Below are positions 1 through 8,054 of a DNA stretch of 64,000 bases, in pieces. The stretch lies in the NCBI RefSeq assembly GCF_002864685.1, contig NZ_NMQZ01000005.1, forward strand, positions 1 through 64,000. The letters run 5' to 3'. Each line of letters opens with the position of its first letter. Position 1 is the first letter of the stretch. The notes beneath the pieces are model-generated. The model saw nothing but the letters and a program-made list of their open reading frames with translations. It was not told where the DNA came from and did no database searches. Both the position numbers and the translations under genes were made by a program. Source of the DNA: Alloalcanivorax mobilis (GTDB lineage: Bacteria > Pseudomonadota > Gammaproteobacteria > Pseudomonadales > Alcanivoracaceae).

Positions 1-40
1 CGGGCACGGCCTCGCCGGACACCGAAGCCTCTGCCGCGCC

Positions 41-68
41 TGTATCCTGCATCCTGAACCCTGTATCC
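41..68. repeat. Heptameric tandem array (TGTATCC type), right arm
   Basis: Four consecutive 7-bp units (TGTATCC, TGCATCC, TGAACCC, TGTATCC) lie just past the 3' end of the CoA-transferase gene. The unit order resembles the right arm at 47589-47616. Bases 1-40 (CGGGCACGGC, then GCCGG, then GCCGCG) look like the spacer of a two-armed element; the spacer at 55052-55092 has the same three blocks. The left arm would lie outside the window. Confidence 0.7.
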
Positions 69-72
69 ATTA

Positions 73-1263
73 TCAACGCGCGTTAAGGCCCAATTCCGCG
101 AGGATTTCGTCGTTGTGCTCGCCGATGCCGGGCGGTGGGCGGCGCAGACTGCCGGGCGTGCCCAGCAGGCTGATTGGCGCGGCGGACACCAGGCCCGGCG
201 TGGCCATGCCGGGGATCGCCATTTCCTGCAGTTGGCCGGTGGCCAGCACCTGCGGATGTTGCAGGGTTTCGCTGGGCGAGAGCACCGGCGCCGCCGGGAT
301 GCCGGCTTCACACAGGCGCTCGACCAGGGCGTCGCGCTCCTGTTGCAGACACCACTCAGCGAGCGGTTCGAGCATGGCCATTTCGTGCACCACGCGGGAT
401 TCGTCGGTGTCGAAGCGCGGGTCTTCCAGCCACTCGGGGTAACCGGCCAGCCGGGCCAGCCGCTCGAACAGGGTCGGGCCGACGGTCTGCATCACCAGCC
501 AGCCGCCGTCGCGGGCTTCAAACAGATTATTGGGTGCCGAGCCCAGGCCGCGGTTGCCGCAGGGCTGGCGGTCACGCTGAACGGTGGCCTGCTCGATCAG
601 GGTCGGGGCATTGGCGGACAGCGCCGAGCGCAACAGGGCGCCGCGCACCTCCTGGCCGCGCCCGCTGCGTTGCCGTTCGAACAGCGCCAGCACCGCGCCG
701 AAGGCGGCGTTGCTGGCGGTCAGATGATCCACCCAGTTGACCTGGGCGCGGCGGGGCGTGCCGTTCTCGCCGGTCAGCCAGGCGCCGCCGGTCATCACCT
801 GGCCGACGCCGTCGAACCCCGGCCGCGTGTGCCAGGGGCCCTGGTCGCCGTAGGCGGTCAGGTTGATCAGGATGATGTCTTCGCGCAGTGCGCGCAGGGT
901 GTCGTAATCCAAGCCCATTTTTTTCAGGGTCGCCGGTGGCAGGTTGGCGATCACGATGTCGGCGCTGGCGATCAGCCGGCGGGTGGCGGCGCGGCCGGTG
1001 TCCGATTTCGGGTCCAGGGCCAGCGAGCGCTTGTTGCGGTTCATCTGCATGAACAGGGCGCCGGTGCCGTCCTGGGCGATCGGCATCAGAAAACGGTCTT
1101 CGCCGCCTTCCGGGCGCTCCACGCGGATCACGTCGGCGCCGAATTCCGCCAGCAGGGCGGCGCAAAAAGGCCCGGCGATATAGCGGCCGAAATCGAGCAC
1201 GCGAATGCCGCTCAGCGGCCCTTCAGGGTTGGCCGGCGCGCTCGCCGGGGCGGAATCTGACAT
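73..1263 (-). CDS. CaiB/BaiF family CoA-transferase (family III)
   Basis: A 396-residue family III CoA-transferase, expected to move CoA between acyl-CoA and a free acid in the cytoplasm. The N-terminal Rossmann-like part (about 18-45, GIRVLDFGRYIAGP) and the NRNKRSLALD motif (75-84) are typical. Asp179 in the VDHLTASNAAFG segment is at the place of the family's catalytic aspartate, and the GRGQEV signature follows. It starts with ATG and has the usual length (about 400). It is divergent from a TetR gene, and a TetR-type palindrome lies between them. The substrate cannot be read from sequence. The next-door nitronate monooxygenase and acyl-CoA ligase suggest a role in degrading an unusual carboxylic acid (inference). 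Confidence 0.9.
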   Translation of the reverse strand: MSDSAPASAPANPEGPLSGIRVLDFGRYIAGPFCAALLAEFGADVIRVERPEGGEDRFLMPIAQDGTGALFMQMNRNKRSLALDPKSDTGRAATRRLIASADIVIANLPPATLKKMGLDYDTLRALREDIILINLTAYGDQGPWHTRPGFDGVGQVMTGGAWLTGENGTPRRAQVNWVDHLTASNAAFGAVLALFERQRSGRGQEVRGALLRSALSANAPTLIEQATVQRDRQPCGNRGLGSAPNNLFEARDGGWLVMQTVGPTLFERLARLAGYPEWLEDPRFDTDESRVVHEMAMLEPLAEWCLQQERDALVERLCEAGIPAAPVLSPSETLQHPQVLATGQLQEMAIPGMATPGLVSAAPISLLGTPGSLRRPPPGIGEHNDEILAELGLNAR

Positions 1264-1322
1264 GGTTCTCTCCCGTTTCTTGTCGTGATTGGCCAGAATG
1301 ACTTCTTAGGGAGCTTAAAACA

Positions 1323-1335
1323 TTTACACTATAAA
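1323..1335. promoter_or_regulatory. Putative TetR operator in the divergent promoter region
   Basis: TTTACACTATAAA is an imperfect palindrome (TTTAC-N3-ATAAA) in the AT-rich gap between the divergent CoA-transferase and TetR genes. The reverse complement contains GTGTAAAT, which recurs exactly in the palindrome at 2055-2067 upstream of the nitronate monooxygenase. A shared word upstream of both flanking units is what an autoregulating TetR repressor would need. The assignment to the adjacent regulator is inference. Confidence 0.5.
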
Positions 1336-1396
1336 TTATTCATCATAATCGCGGTTTCCCGGTTCCGGGAATCCGCTGCTCTGGAGAGGCATCACG

Positions 1397-2017
1397 GTGG
1401 CCAAGAAGCCCAAAACGGATCAGGAAGTCGCCGAGTTCCGCGCCCGCGTTTGCGACGCCGCCACCCGCTTGTTCACCGAGCGCGGCCCGCAGAACGTGAC
1501 CATGCGTCAGCTCGCCGCCGAGGTGGGGGTCAGCGCGATGACGCCTTATCGCTACTCCCGCGACAAGGATGAGATCCTCGCCACCGTGCGCGCCGTCGCC
1601 TACAACAAGTTCGCCTCGTCGCTGGAGCGGGCGGTCAAACGGGCGCCGGACATTCGCGCCAAGGGGCGCTCCGTGGGAGACGCCTACGTGCGTTTCGCCA
1701 AGCGTTATCCGGCCACCTACCAACTGATGTTCGCCTTCACCCAGCCCGACGAAGAGCGTTTCCCCGAGCTGGTGAAAGCCAACGTCCGCGCCCAGGAAAC
1801 CATGGTCGGCTATGTGCGCTTGATGATCGAAGAGGGGTTGCTCAGCGGCGACGCCCAATTGATTGGCTATATGTTTTGGGCCACTTTGCACGGCATCGTG
1901 GTGCTGGAGCTGGCCGGCCGTCTGGATCGGGGCATCGACGCCCGCACCCTGCGGGAAAAGATCATGCGTACGCTCTACGCGGGCATGCAGACTTCACCAC
2001 CCAGTTTGAGCGCTTAG
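1397..2017 (+). CDS. TetR/AcrR family transcriptional regulator
   Basis: A 206-residue one-component regulator. The N-terminal helix-turn-helix runs from about 34 to 57 (VTMRQLAAEVGVSAMTPYRY), and the C-terminal ligand domain resembles the WHG-type TetR C-terminus. The start is GTG at 1397, with a GGAGAGG ribosome-binding site 8 bases upstream. It sits between the divergent CoA-transferase and the downstream nitronate monooxygenase/acyl-CoA ligase pair, each preceded by a related 13-bp palindrome. It therefore probably represses both units until an acyl-CoA or related ligand binds. The ligand is unknown. Confidence 0.92.
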   Translation: MAKKPKTDQEVAEFRARVCDAATRLFTERGPQNVTMRQLAAEVGVSAMTPYRYSRDKDEILATVRAVAYNKFASSLERAVKRAPDIRAKGRSVGDAYVRFAKRYPATYQLMFAFTQPDEERFPELVKANVRAQETMVGYVRLMIEEGLLSGDAQLIGYMFWATLHGIVVLELAGRLDRGIDARTLREKIMRTLYAGMQTSPPSLSA

Positions 2018-2054
2018 GTCAACCGAATCGGCGGTCCGACTTGATCTTTTAAAA

Positions 2055-2067
2055 TATACGGTGTAAA
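2055..2067. promoter_or_regulatory. Putative TetR operator upstream of nitronate monooxygenase
   Basis: TATACGGTGTAAA is an imperfect palindrome (TATAC-GGT-GTAAA) in the AT-rich stretch after the TetR stop codon. It shares the 8-mer GTGTAAAT with the reverse complement of the site at 1323-1335. Its place about 120 bases before the ATG of the next gene fits an operator in that gene's promoter. Confidence 0.5.
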
Positions 2068-2184
2068 TCTTTAGCCCGGAAACGCGCTACCGTGGCGTTG
2101 CCCGGGCCCGCTAAAGGGCCAACCACCAGACACCCTGAACGTTGGCGGCCGCGAGCCGCCGGCGCTGTATGCAAGGACACGACT

Positions 2185-3153
2185 ATGTCTCTACCCGTGG
2201 AAATCACCCGCCGCCTGCGCCTGCCGGTGATGTGCTCACCGCTGTTTATCATCTCCAACCCGGATCTGGTGATCGCCCAGTGCAAGGCCGGCGTGATCGG
2301 CTCGTTCCCGTCGCTGAACGCGCGGCCGCTGTCGCAACTGGACGAGTGGCTGCATCGCATCACCGAGGAACTGGCGGCCTGGGATCGCGACCATCCGGAG
2401 CAGCCGTCGGCGCCGTTCGCGGTCAACCAGATCGTGCACAAGACCAACGACCGCCTGGAGCAGGACCTGGAGCTGTGCGGCAAATACAAGGTGCCGATGG
2501 TGATCACCTCCCTGGGCGCCCGCGAAGACCTCAACAAGGCGGTGCATGGCTGGGGCGGCCTGGTGATGCACGACGTGATCGACGACCGTTTCGGCCGCAA
2601 GGCGATCGAGAAGGGCGCCGACGGTTTGATCGCGGTGGCCGCCGGCGCCGGCGGCCACGCCGGGCGGCTGTCGCCGTTTGCTCTGATCCAGGAATTGCGG
2701 CAATGGTTCGACGGCCCGATCGCGCTGTCCGGTTCCATCGCCAATGGCCGTTCGATTCTGGCCGCCCAGGCGATGGGCGCGGACCTGGCTTACATCGGCT
2801 CGATGTTCATCGCCAGTGAAGAGGCCAATGCCGACGAAGGGTACAAACGGATGATCGTCGACAGCAACGCCTCGGATATTGTCTACAGCAACCTGTTCAC
2901 CGGCGTGCACGGTAACTACCTGGCGCCGTCGATCATCAATGCCGGCATGGACCCGGCCAATCTGCCGGAAAGCGATCCTTCGAAAATGAGCTTCGGCTCC
3001 GGCGGCAGCAGCAAGTCCAAGGCCTGGAAAGACATCTGGGGCTGCGGCCAGGGCATCGGCGTGGTCGATGAAGTGCGCCCGGCCGGTGAAGAGGTGGCGC
3101 GTCTGGCCCGCGAATATGAGCAGGCCCGCCAGGCATTGGGCGTGCCGGCATGA
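2185..3153 (+). CDS. Nitronate monooxygenase / 2-nitropropane dioxygenase-like FMN protein
   Basis: A 322-residue TIM-barrel flavoprotein of the nitronate monooxygenase (NPD) family. The N-terminal LPVMCSPLFIISNP (13-26), the phosphate-binding GAGGHAG loop (154-160) and the later GADLAYIGSMFIASEEA segment (198-214) are family hallmarks for FMN binding. I chose the ATG at 2185 because AAGGA lies 8 bases upstream; the reading frame is open for 31 more codons upstream but without such a site. The stop codon overlaps the next start (ATGA), so it is translationally coupled to the acyl-CoA ligase. Members of this family in CoA-linked clusters may act on substrates other than nitronates, so the reaction is uncertain. 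Confidence 0.9.
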   Translation: MSLPVEITRRLRLPVMCSPLFIISNPDLVIAQCKAGVIGSFPSLNARPLSQLDEWLHRITEELAAWDRDHPEQPSAPFAVNQIVHKTNDRLEQDLELCGKYKVPMVITSLGAREDLNKAVHGWGGLVMHDVIDDRFGRKAIEKGADGLIAVAAGAGGHAGRLSPFALIQELRQWFDGPIALSGSIANGRSILAAQAMGADLAYIGSMFIASEEANADEGYKRMIVDSNASDIVYSNLFTGVHGNYLAPSIINAGMDPANLPESDPSKMSFGSGGSSKSKAWKDIWGCGQGIGVVDEVRPAGEEVARLAREYEQARQALGVPA

Positions 3154-4679
3154 GCGGCGCGGCGCGTCTGATCGCTGGCGAGCGGGTGGTTGGCTTCGAT
3201 CAAGTCGGCGAAAACAGTGAACGGGCGGCCAGCGGGTTTCGCGGCCTGGGCATCGGCGAAGGCGACTGTGTGGCACTGTTTTTGCGCAACGACGTGGCCT
3301 TTTTCGAAGCCACCCAGGGCGCGCTGCTGGTGGGCGCCTACCCGGTGCCGATGAACTGGCACTCCACTCCGGACGAAGCCGGTTACATCCTCAACGACTG
3401 CCAGGCCAAGGCGCTATTGGTGCATCGGGATCTGCTGCCGCAGGTGGCCCCGGTGCTGCCGGCGGGGATCACCGTGCTGGTGGTGGAAACCCCGGCGGAA
3501 ATCGAACGGGCTTACCGTGCCGACATCTCGCCGGCGAATCCGCCCGGCGCGCACGATTGGCACGCCTGGCTGGCGCGCCAGCCGCGCATCGACAACCCGG
3601 TGCAGGCGACCCGCGCGGCGGTGATCTACACTTCCGGCACCACCGGCCGGCCCAAGGGTGTTAAGCGCCAGGCCGCCGCGCCGGACGCGCCCCCCACCGA
3701 CGCGGTGTTCGCCTATGGCTTTCAGGAGCCGCCGCCGTTCCGGGTGTTGATGAACGGGCCCATGTACCACTCCGCGCCCAACGGCTACGCGCGCCTGGCG
3801 GTGCAGCATGGCGCCGACATCGTGTTGCAAGCGCGTTTCGACGCGGAAGAAATGCTGGCGCTGATCGAGCGCCATCGCATTACCCACATGCACATCGTGC
3901 CGACCATGTTCGTGCGCCTGCTGCGGTTGCCGGAAGCGGTGCGCCAGCGTTACGACGTTTCCTCCCTGCGCTTCGTGGTGCACGGCGCCGCGCCCTGCCC
4001 GCCGCACGTCAAGCGCGCGATGATCGATTGGTGGGGGCCGGTGATCAACGAGTATTACGGCTCCACCGAAAGCGGTCTGGCGGCCTGGAACAACGCCGAG
4101 GACGCCCTGCTCAAACCCGGTACCGTGGGGCGCCGGCTGCCCGGCGCGGAGATTCATGTTTTCGCCGACGACGGCACCGAACTGGGCCCCGGCGAAACCG
4201 GCGAAATCTACCTGCGCTGTGGTGGCATGCCCGACTTCACCTACATCGGCCTGGAGGACAAGCGCGCGGAAATTTCCCGTGGTGAGTTGATCACGCTGGG
4301 CGACATGGGCTGGCTGGACGAAGACGGCTACCTGTTTTTGTGTGACCGCAAGCGCGACATGATCATCTCCGGCGGCGTCAATATTTACCCCGCCGAAATT
4401 GAAGCGGCACTGCTCGCTCTGGAGGGCATCAAGGACTGCGCGGTGTTCGGCATTCCCGACGAGGAATTCGGCGAAGCGATCTGCGCCTACCTGGAACCGA
4501 TGCCAGGCGCCGACCTGCAACCGGGACGCATCAAAGAAGAACTGGCCGGCACCTTGAGTCGCTTCAAAATCCCCCGCCATATTGAATTCGCCGAGCACTT
4601 GCCGCGCGAGGATTCCGGCAAGATTTTCAAACGCAAACTGCGCGAACCCTACTGGGCGGAATACAATCGGGGAGTCTGA
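3150..4679 (+). CDS. Acyl-CoA synthetase (AMP-dependent ligase)
   Basis: A 509-residue class I adenylate-forming enzyme that activates a carboxylic acid to its CoA thioester through an acyl-AMP. Visible motifs are the P-loop TSGTTGRPKG (161-170), YYGSTE (302-307), GDMGWLDEDGY with Asp385 for ribose contact, Arg400 in CDRKRD, and Lys491 in the C-terminal GKIFKRKL segment. It overlaps the nitronate monooxygenase by ATGA and likely supplies the CoA thioester used in this TetR-controlled cluster. The final codon and stop (GTC TGA) lie inside the first unit of a heptamer array, so the array has grown into the coding end. Confidence 0.93.
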   Translation: MSGAARLIAGERVVGFDQVGENSERAASGFRGLGIGEGDCVALFLRNDVAFFEATQGALLVGAYPVPMNWHSTPDEAGYILNDCQAKALLVHRDLLPQVAPVLPAGITVLVVETPAEIERAYRADISPANPPGAHDWHAWLARQPRIDNPVQATRAAVIYTSGTTGRPKGVKRQAAAPDAPPTDAVFAYGFQEPPPFRVLMNGPMYHSAPNGYARLAVQHGADIVLQARFDAEEMLALIERHRITHMHIVPTMFVRLLRLPEAVRQRYDVSSLRFVVHGAAPCPPHVKRAMIDWWGPVINEYYGSTESGLAAWNNAEDALLKPGTVGRRLPGAEIHVFADDGTELGPGETGEIYLRCGGMPDFTYIGLEDKRAEISRGELITLGDMGWLDEDGYLFLCDRKRDMIISGGVNIYPAEIEAALLALEGIKDCAVFGIPDEEFGEAICAYLEPMPGADLQPGRIKEELAGTLSRFKIPRHIEFAEHLPREDSGKIFKRKLREPYWAEYNRGV

Positions 4680-4722
4680 CGTCTGACGTCTGACGTCGGA
4701 CGCCGGACGCCGGACGCCGGAC
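4674..4722. repeat. Heptameric tandem array (GTCTGAC/GCCGGAC)
   Basis: Seven direct 7-bp units: GTCTGAC three times, GTCGGAC once, GCCGGAC three times. A decayed GCTAAAC follows. The acyl-CoA ligase stop codon (4677-4679) falls inside the first unit. One more isolated GTCTGAC occurs at 4753-4759. No inverted partner arm is evident. The rest of the 207-base gap to 4887 shows no gene. Confidence 0.85.
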
Positions 4723-4886
4723 GCTAAACCCAGCACGGTGGATCGGCGGTTCGTCTGACCTCCGGCCCTCTTGTGCAACAACGCAAGACCGGGGCCCAAT
4801 TCATGTCTTCCGGAGCGTCAAGCGTGCCCGGCAAGGGCGGACAACGCCCCCTGTCGTGGCCACGGTAATTGTCCTAGCATGGGGTC

Positions 4887-5786
4887 ATGGACGTTCCCCC
4901 GATCACGGTGTTCGGCGGCTCCGGTTTCCTTGGCCGCAGGCTGGTGGCGACGCTGCTGGCGGCGGGCGAACCGGTGCGGCTGGTGGCCCGCCATCCGGAC
5001 GCCGTGCACTTCAACGATGAAACCCGCCTGCAGCGGGTGAGCGCCGACATTGCCGACGAGACGGCGGTGGCCCAGGCGGTGGCCGGTAGCCGCGCGGTGA
5101 TCAACGCGGTGTCCCTATATGTGGAGCGCGCCGGTCAGACCTTTGACGCCGTGCATGTACGGGGCGCGGCGCGCGTCGCCCGGGCGGTGCGCCACGCCGC
5201 CGTGCCCCGCCTGCTGCATCTCTCTGGAATCGGCGCTGACCCGGCCTCTCCCTCTGCGTATGTGCGTGCCCGCGCCCAAGGCGAGCAGGCGGTGCGCGGC
5301 GAGTTTCAACCCGCCACCCTGATCCGGCCGGCGGCGTTGTTTGGCGCCGACGACGCGCTGTTGGCGTCGCTGGCGATGGTGACCCGCCTGCCGGTGGTAC
5401 CGCTGTTTGGCCGAGGCGACACCCGCTTGCAGCCGGTCTGGGTGGAAGACGTCGCCCGTGGCCTGGCGATCCTGGCGTGCCGCAAGGCCGCGCCGGCTCC
5501 GCTTTACGAACTGGGCGGTGGCGCCGTTTATCGCTACCGGGATCTGCAGCGGCGAGTGCTGACGCACCTGCGGCGGCGCCGGCCACTGATACCGGTGCCG
5601 TTCCCGTTGTGGCATGGGCTGGCCGCCGGGCTGGGCCTGTTGCCAAGCCCGCCACTGACCCGCGACCAGGTTTATCTGCTGCAATACGACAACATCGCCG
5701 CGCCCGACATGCCCTCTTTCGACGAATTGGGTATTCTGCCGCGCAGCGTGGGCGAGGCTCTACCCGAGTGCTTGCCGATCCGTTAA
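4887..5786 (+). CDS. NAD(P)H-binding protein, NDUFA9-like atypical SDR
   Basis: A 299-residue atypical short-chain dehydrogenase. It opens with a Rossmann nucleotide-binding loop, FGGSGFLGRRLV (about 6-17), followed by a basic VARHPD segment. The overall pattern matches the complex I NDUFA9-like family of NAD(P)-binding proteins. No classical YxxxK active site stands out, so it may bind a dinucleotide without a standard dehydrogenase reaction. The start is ATG at 4887 with only a weak GGGG upstream. It ends 18 bases before cobU on the same strand and may be cotranscribed with it, but nothing links it to cobalamin. Confidence 0.8.
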   Translation: MDVPPITVFGGSGFLGRRLVATLLAAGEPVRLVARHPDAVHFNDETRLQRVSADIADETAVAQAVAGSRAVINAVSLYVERAGQTFDAVHVRGAARVARAVRHAAVPRLLHLSGIGADPASPSAYVRARAQGEQAVRGEFQPATLIRPAALFGADDALLASLAMVTRLPVVPLFGRGDTRLQPVWVEDVARGLAILACRKAAPAPLYELGGGAVYRYRDLQRRVLTHLRRRRPLIPVPFPLWHGLAAGLGLLPSPPLTRDQVYLLQYDNIAAPDMPSFDELGILPRSVGEALPECLPIR

Positions 5787-5804
5787 CGGCGACAGGAGCG
5801 GGCC

Positions 5805-6314
5805 ATGGCACACACTCTGATTCTCGGCGGCATCCGCTCCGGCAAAAGTGCCCAGGCGGAGCAGGTGGCCCGGCAAAGCGGCGGCGCGGTGGTGTACGTG
5901 GCCACCGCCACCGCCGGTGACCTGGAAATGGCGGAGCGCATCCGCCAACACCGCCAGCGCCGGCCGGCGCGTTGGAGCCTGGTGGAAGAGCCCTTGGCGC
6001 TGGGCCGGGTGCTGCGCGATCACCGCGCTCAATACCCCTGTCTGCTGATCGATTGCATGAGCCTGTGGCTCAGTAACCTGCTGCACGCCGGCGACGAGAC
6101 AATGGCGCGGGAACGGGCGGACTTTCAGCACGCCCTGGACGATTACCCCGGCCCGGTGGTGATCGTCAGCAACGAAGTCGGCCTCGGCACCATCGGCATG
6201 GACCCGCTCACTCGTCGCTTCACCGACCAGCTCGGCTGGCTCAACCAGGCCCTGGCCGCGCACTGCCAACAGGTGATTCTGGTCGCCGCTGGATTGCCGT
6301 TGGTGTTGAAATAA
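5805..6314 (+). CDS. cobU: Adenosylcobinamide kinase / adenosylcobinamide-phosphate guanylyltransferase
   Basis: A 169-residue bifunctional enzyme that phosphorylates adenosylcobinamide and then transfers GMP to give adenosylcobinamide-GDP, the nucleotide-loop step of B12 assembly. The P-loop GGIRSGKS is at 8-15. His49, in RIRQHR, is at the position of the guanylylated histidine of Salmonella CobU, and the CLLIDCMSLWLSNLL segment is characteristic. An ACAGGAG site precedes the ATG. It is separate from the other cob genes, convergent with opgD, and followed by a heptamer element. Confidence 0.95.
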   Translation: MAHTLILGGIRSGKSAQAEQVARQSGGAVVYVATATAGDLEMAERIRQHRQRRPARWSLVEEPLALGRVLRDHRAQYPCLLIDCMSLWLSNLLHAGDETMARERADFQHALDDYPGPVVIVSNEVGLGTIGMDPLTRRFTDQLGWLNQALAAHCQQVILVAAGLPLVLK

Positions 6315-6319
6315 GGGCG

Positions 6320-6382
6320 GCAAGCTTCAAGCCGCAAGCTCCAAACACACTACGTTGCTCCGCTTGCAGCTCCCTGCTCCCC
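6320..6382. repeat. Inverted heptameric element (GCAAGCT/GCTTGCA type)
   Basis: Left arm 6320-6340 (GCAAGCT, TCAAGCC, GCAAGCT) and right arm 6362-6382 (GCTTGCA, GCTCCCT, GCTCCCC) are roughly complementary around a 21-base spacer containing CTACGT. It fills the gap between the convergent cobU and opgD genes, so it may terminate both. The same type occurs at 43667-43743 and 56960-57036. Confidence 0.75.
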
Positions 6383-6398
6383 ACGTCGGTACTCCGAG

Positions 6399-8024
6399 TC
6401 AATCCGGATTGTGCAGCGCGCGCTGATCCATGGGCGGTGGCGACCACTGATAAATCCAGGTTTCGGTAAGTGGTGCGCCGGTGTCGGTGCGTTTCAGGTA
6501 CAGGCGCAGGTCGATGGGCGTCAGGTCGTCGTCCGGGGGCACCACGTCGAACAGGGCGCGGTAGCCGTTGATGGCGTGCAGGGGCCGCGCGGAGGTGATT
6601 TCCACGCGGCCGGCGGAGTGGCTGATCACCGGCACCACTTCCACGCCGGCCTTATTGAGCGGCAGCGGCGCGCCGCTGAAATCCACCGCGAAGCGCCAAC
6701 TGAAATGGTCGCGGCGCTGGCCGATGACGCCACCCAGGCCGGTGCGGGTGGCCACGCAGCGGGCCAGGGGCGGCGACTGGGGCGGTCGGGCGCCCCAGTG
6801 CAGCCGGTAGGCGAACAGCAATTCTTCGCCCGGCCGCACCGGCTTCTCCGGGTTCCAGAACGCCACCACGTTGTCGAAGGTTTCGTCGCGGGTGGGGATC
6901 TCCACCAGTTGCACGGCGCCGCGCCCCCAGCCTGATCGAGGCTCCACCCAGACCCCGGGACGGCGATCATAGAAGGCGCCGTCGTCCTGGTAGTGGTCGA
7001 AATTCTGGTCCCGTTGCAGCAGCCCGAACCCGCGCGGGTTGTCGTCGGCGAAAGCATTGACGCGCAACCGTGGCGGGTTGCTGAGCGGCCGCCAGATCCA
7101 TTCGCCGTTGCCGGTGTGCAGGGCCAGCCCATCGCAATCGTGGATTTCCGGGCGCCAGTCCCAGCCGGCGTCGCGGTCGTTTTCGCCGACCAGGTACATG
7201 CTGGTCAGCGGCGCCACGCCGAGCCGTTCGATGGCGGTGCGTGGGTAGAGGGCGCTGTCCACGTCCATGCGCAGAGTTTCGCCCCGGCCATCGATGACAA
7301 AACGGTAGGCGCCGGTGACGCTGGGCGAGTCGAGCAGGGCATGCAGGGTAAGGCGCGGTTCCGATTGCAGCGGGTGCTCGAACCAGAAACGGGTGAACTC
7401 GGGAAACTCTTCCGGGCGCGGCAGGCCGGTGTCCACCGCCAGGCCCCGGGCGGACAGACCATATTGCTTCGATGCGCCCACCGCGCGGAAATAGCTGGCG
7501 CCCAGAAAGGCGGCGATGTCGCGCTGCCAGTCGCCGCGCGGGTGCAGGCGAAAGCCGGCGAAGCCCAGGCCGTCGGGCAGCCGCCCGGCATCGACGCCGG
7601 CGCCGTCGAACCGGAACAAGCGAGGGCGGTAGGGAATCGGGCGGGCGACGCCGTCGCTCACCTCGAACATCTTCACCGGCGTGGTGAAGTGCAGGCCGAG
7701 GTGGAAAAATTGCAGGCGGAAAGGGGTGTCCGGGTCGTCCGCCCAAAGGGCCTGATCGCTGTCGTAGCGGATTGCCTGGTACTGATCCCAGGTCAGATCG
7801 CGGATCGATTCCGGCAGCGCCATGCGCGGCGAGCGGTAATCCTGGCCGCACAGGTGCCGGGCCTCGCCTTTCAACCAAGCGTAATCGAACCGTTGCCCGG
7901 GGCCGCGCGGCGTCAGCCTGGAGGCGCGGGCGGCCTGATTCAGGGCCAACGCCAGGGTTGGAGAAAAGGCCAGCATACCGCCGCTGGCGCGGGCCAGCGC
8001 CCGCAGAAAATCCCGCCGTCTCAT
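6399..8024 (-). CDS. opgD: Periplasmic glucan biosynthesis protein, MdoG/OpgD family
   Basis: A 541-residue periplasmic protein of the MdoG/OpgG/OpgD family, which shapes the backbone of osmoregulated periplasmic glucans. The N-terminus MRRRDFLRALARA followed by a hydrophobic stretch is a twin-arginine signal. Tat export separates OpgD from the Sec-exported OpgG, hence the symbol. Family segments such as FDYAWLKGEARHL and the DRDAGWDWRPE region are visible, and the length is standard. It lies 30 bases downstream of cobS on the same strand, so it is probably read through from cobT-cobC-cobS. A glucan gene in a B12 operon is unexpected. No opgH glucosyltransferase is in the window. Confidence 0.9.
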   Translation of the reverse strand: MRRRDFLRALARASGGMLAFSPTLALALNQAARASRLTPRGPGQRFDYAWLKGEARHLCGQDYRSPRMALPESIRDLTWDQYQAIRYDSDQALWADDPDTPFRLQFFHLGLHFTTPVKMFEVSDGVARPIPYRPRLFRFDGAGVDAGRLPDGLGFAGFRLHPRGDWQRDIAAFLGASYFRAVGASKQYGLSARGLAVDTGLPRPEEFPEFTRFWFEHPLQSEPRLTLHALLDSPSVTGAYRFVIDGRGETLRMDVDSALYPRTAIERLGVAPLTSMYLVGENDRDAGWDWRPEIHDCDGLALHTGNGEWIWRPLSNPPRLRVNAFADDNPRGFGLLQRDQNFDHYQDDGAFYDRRPGVWVEPRSGWGRGAVQLVEIPTRDETFDNVVAFWNPEKPVRPGEELLFAYRLHWGARPPQSPPLARCVATRTGLGGVIGQRRDHFSWRFAVDFSGAPLPLNKAGVEVVPVISHSAGRVEITSARPLHAINGYRALFDVVPPDDDLTPIDLRLYLKRTDTGAPLTETWIYQWSPPPMDQRALHNPD

Positions 8025-8054
8025 GTCCGAGCTCCCGTGCCCGATACGCTATGC

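Noticed and set aside
115-1260. Plus-strand 381-residue frame
   Set aside because: It is the antisense shadow of the CoA-transferase, with low-complexity composition typical of GC-rich antisense frames.
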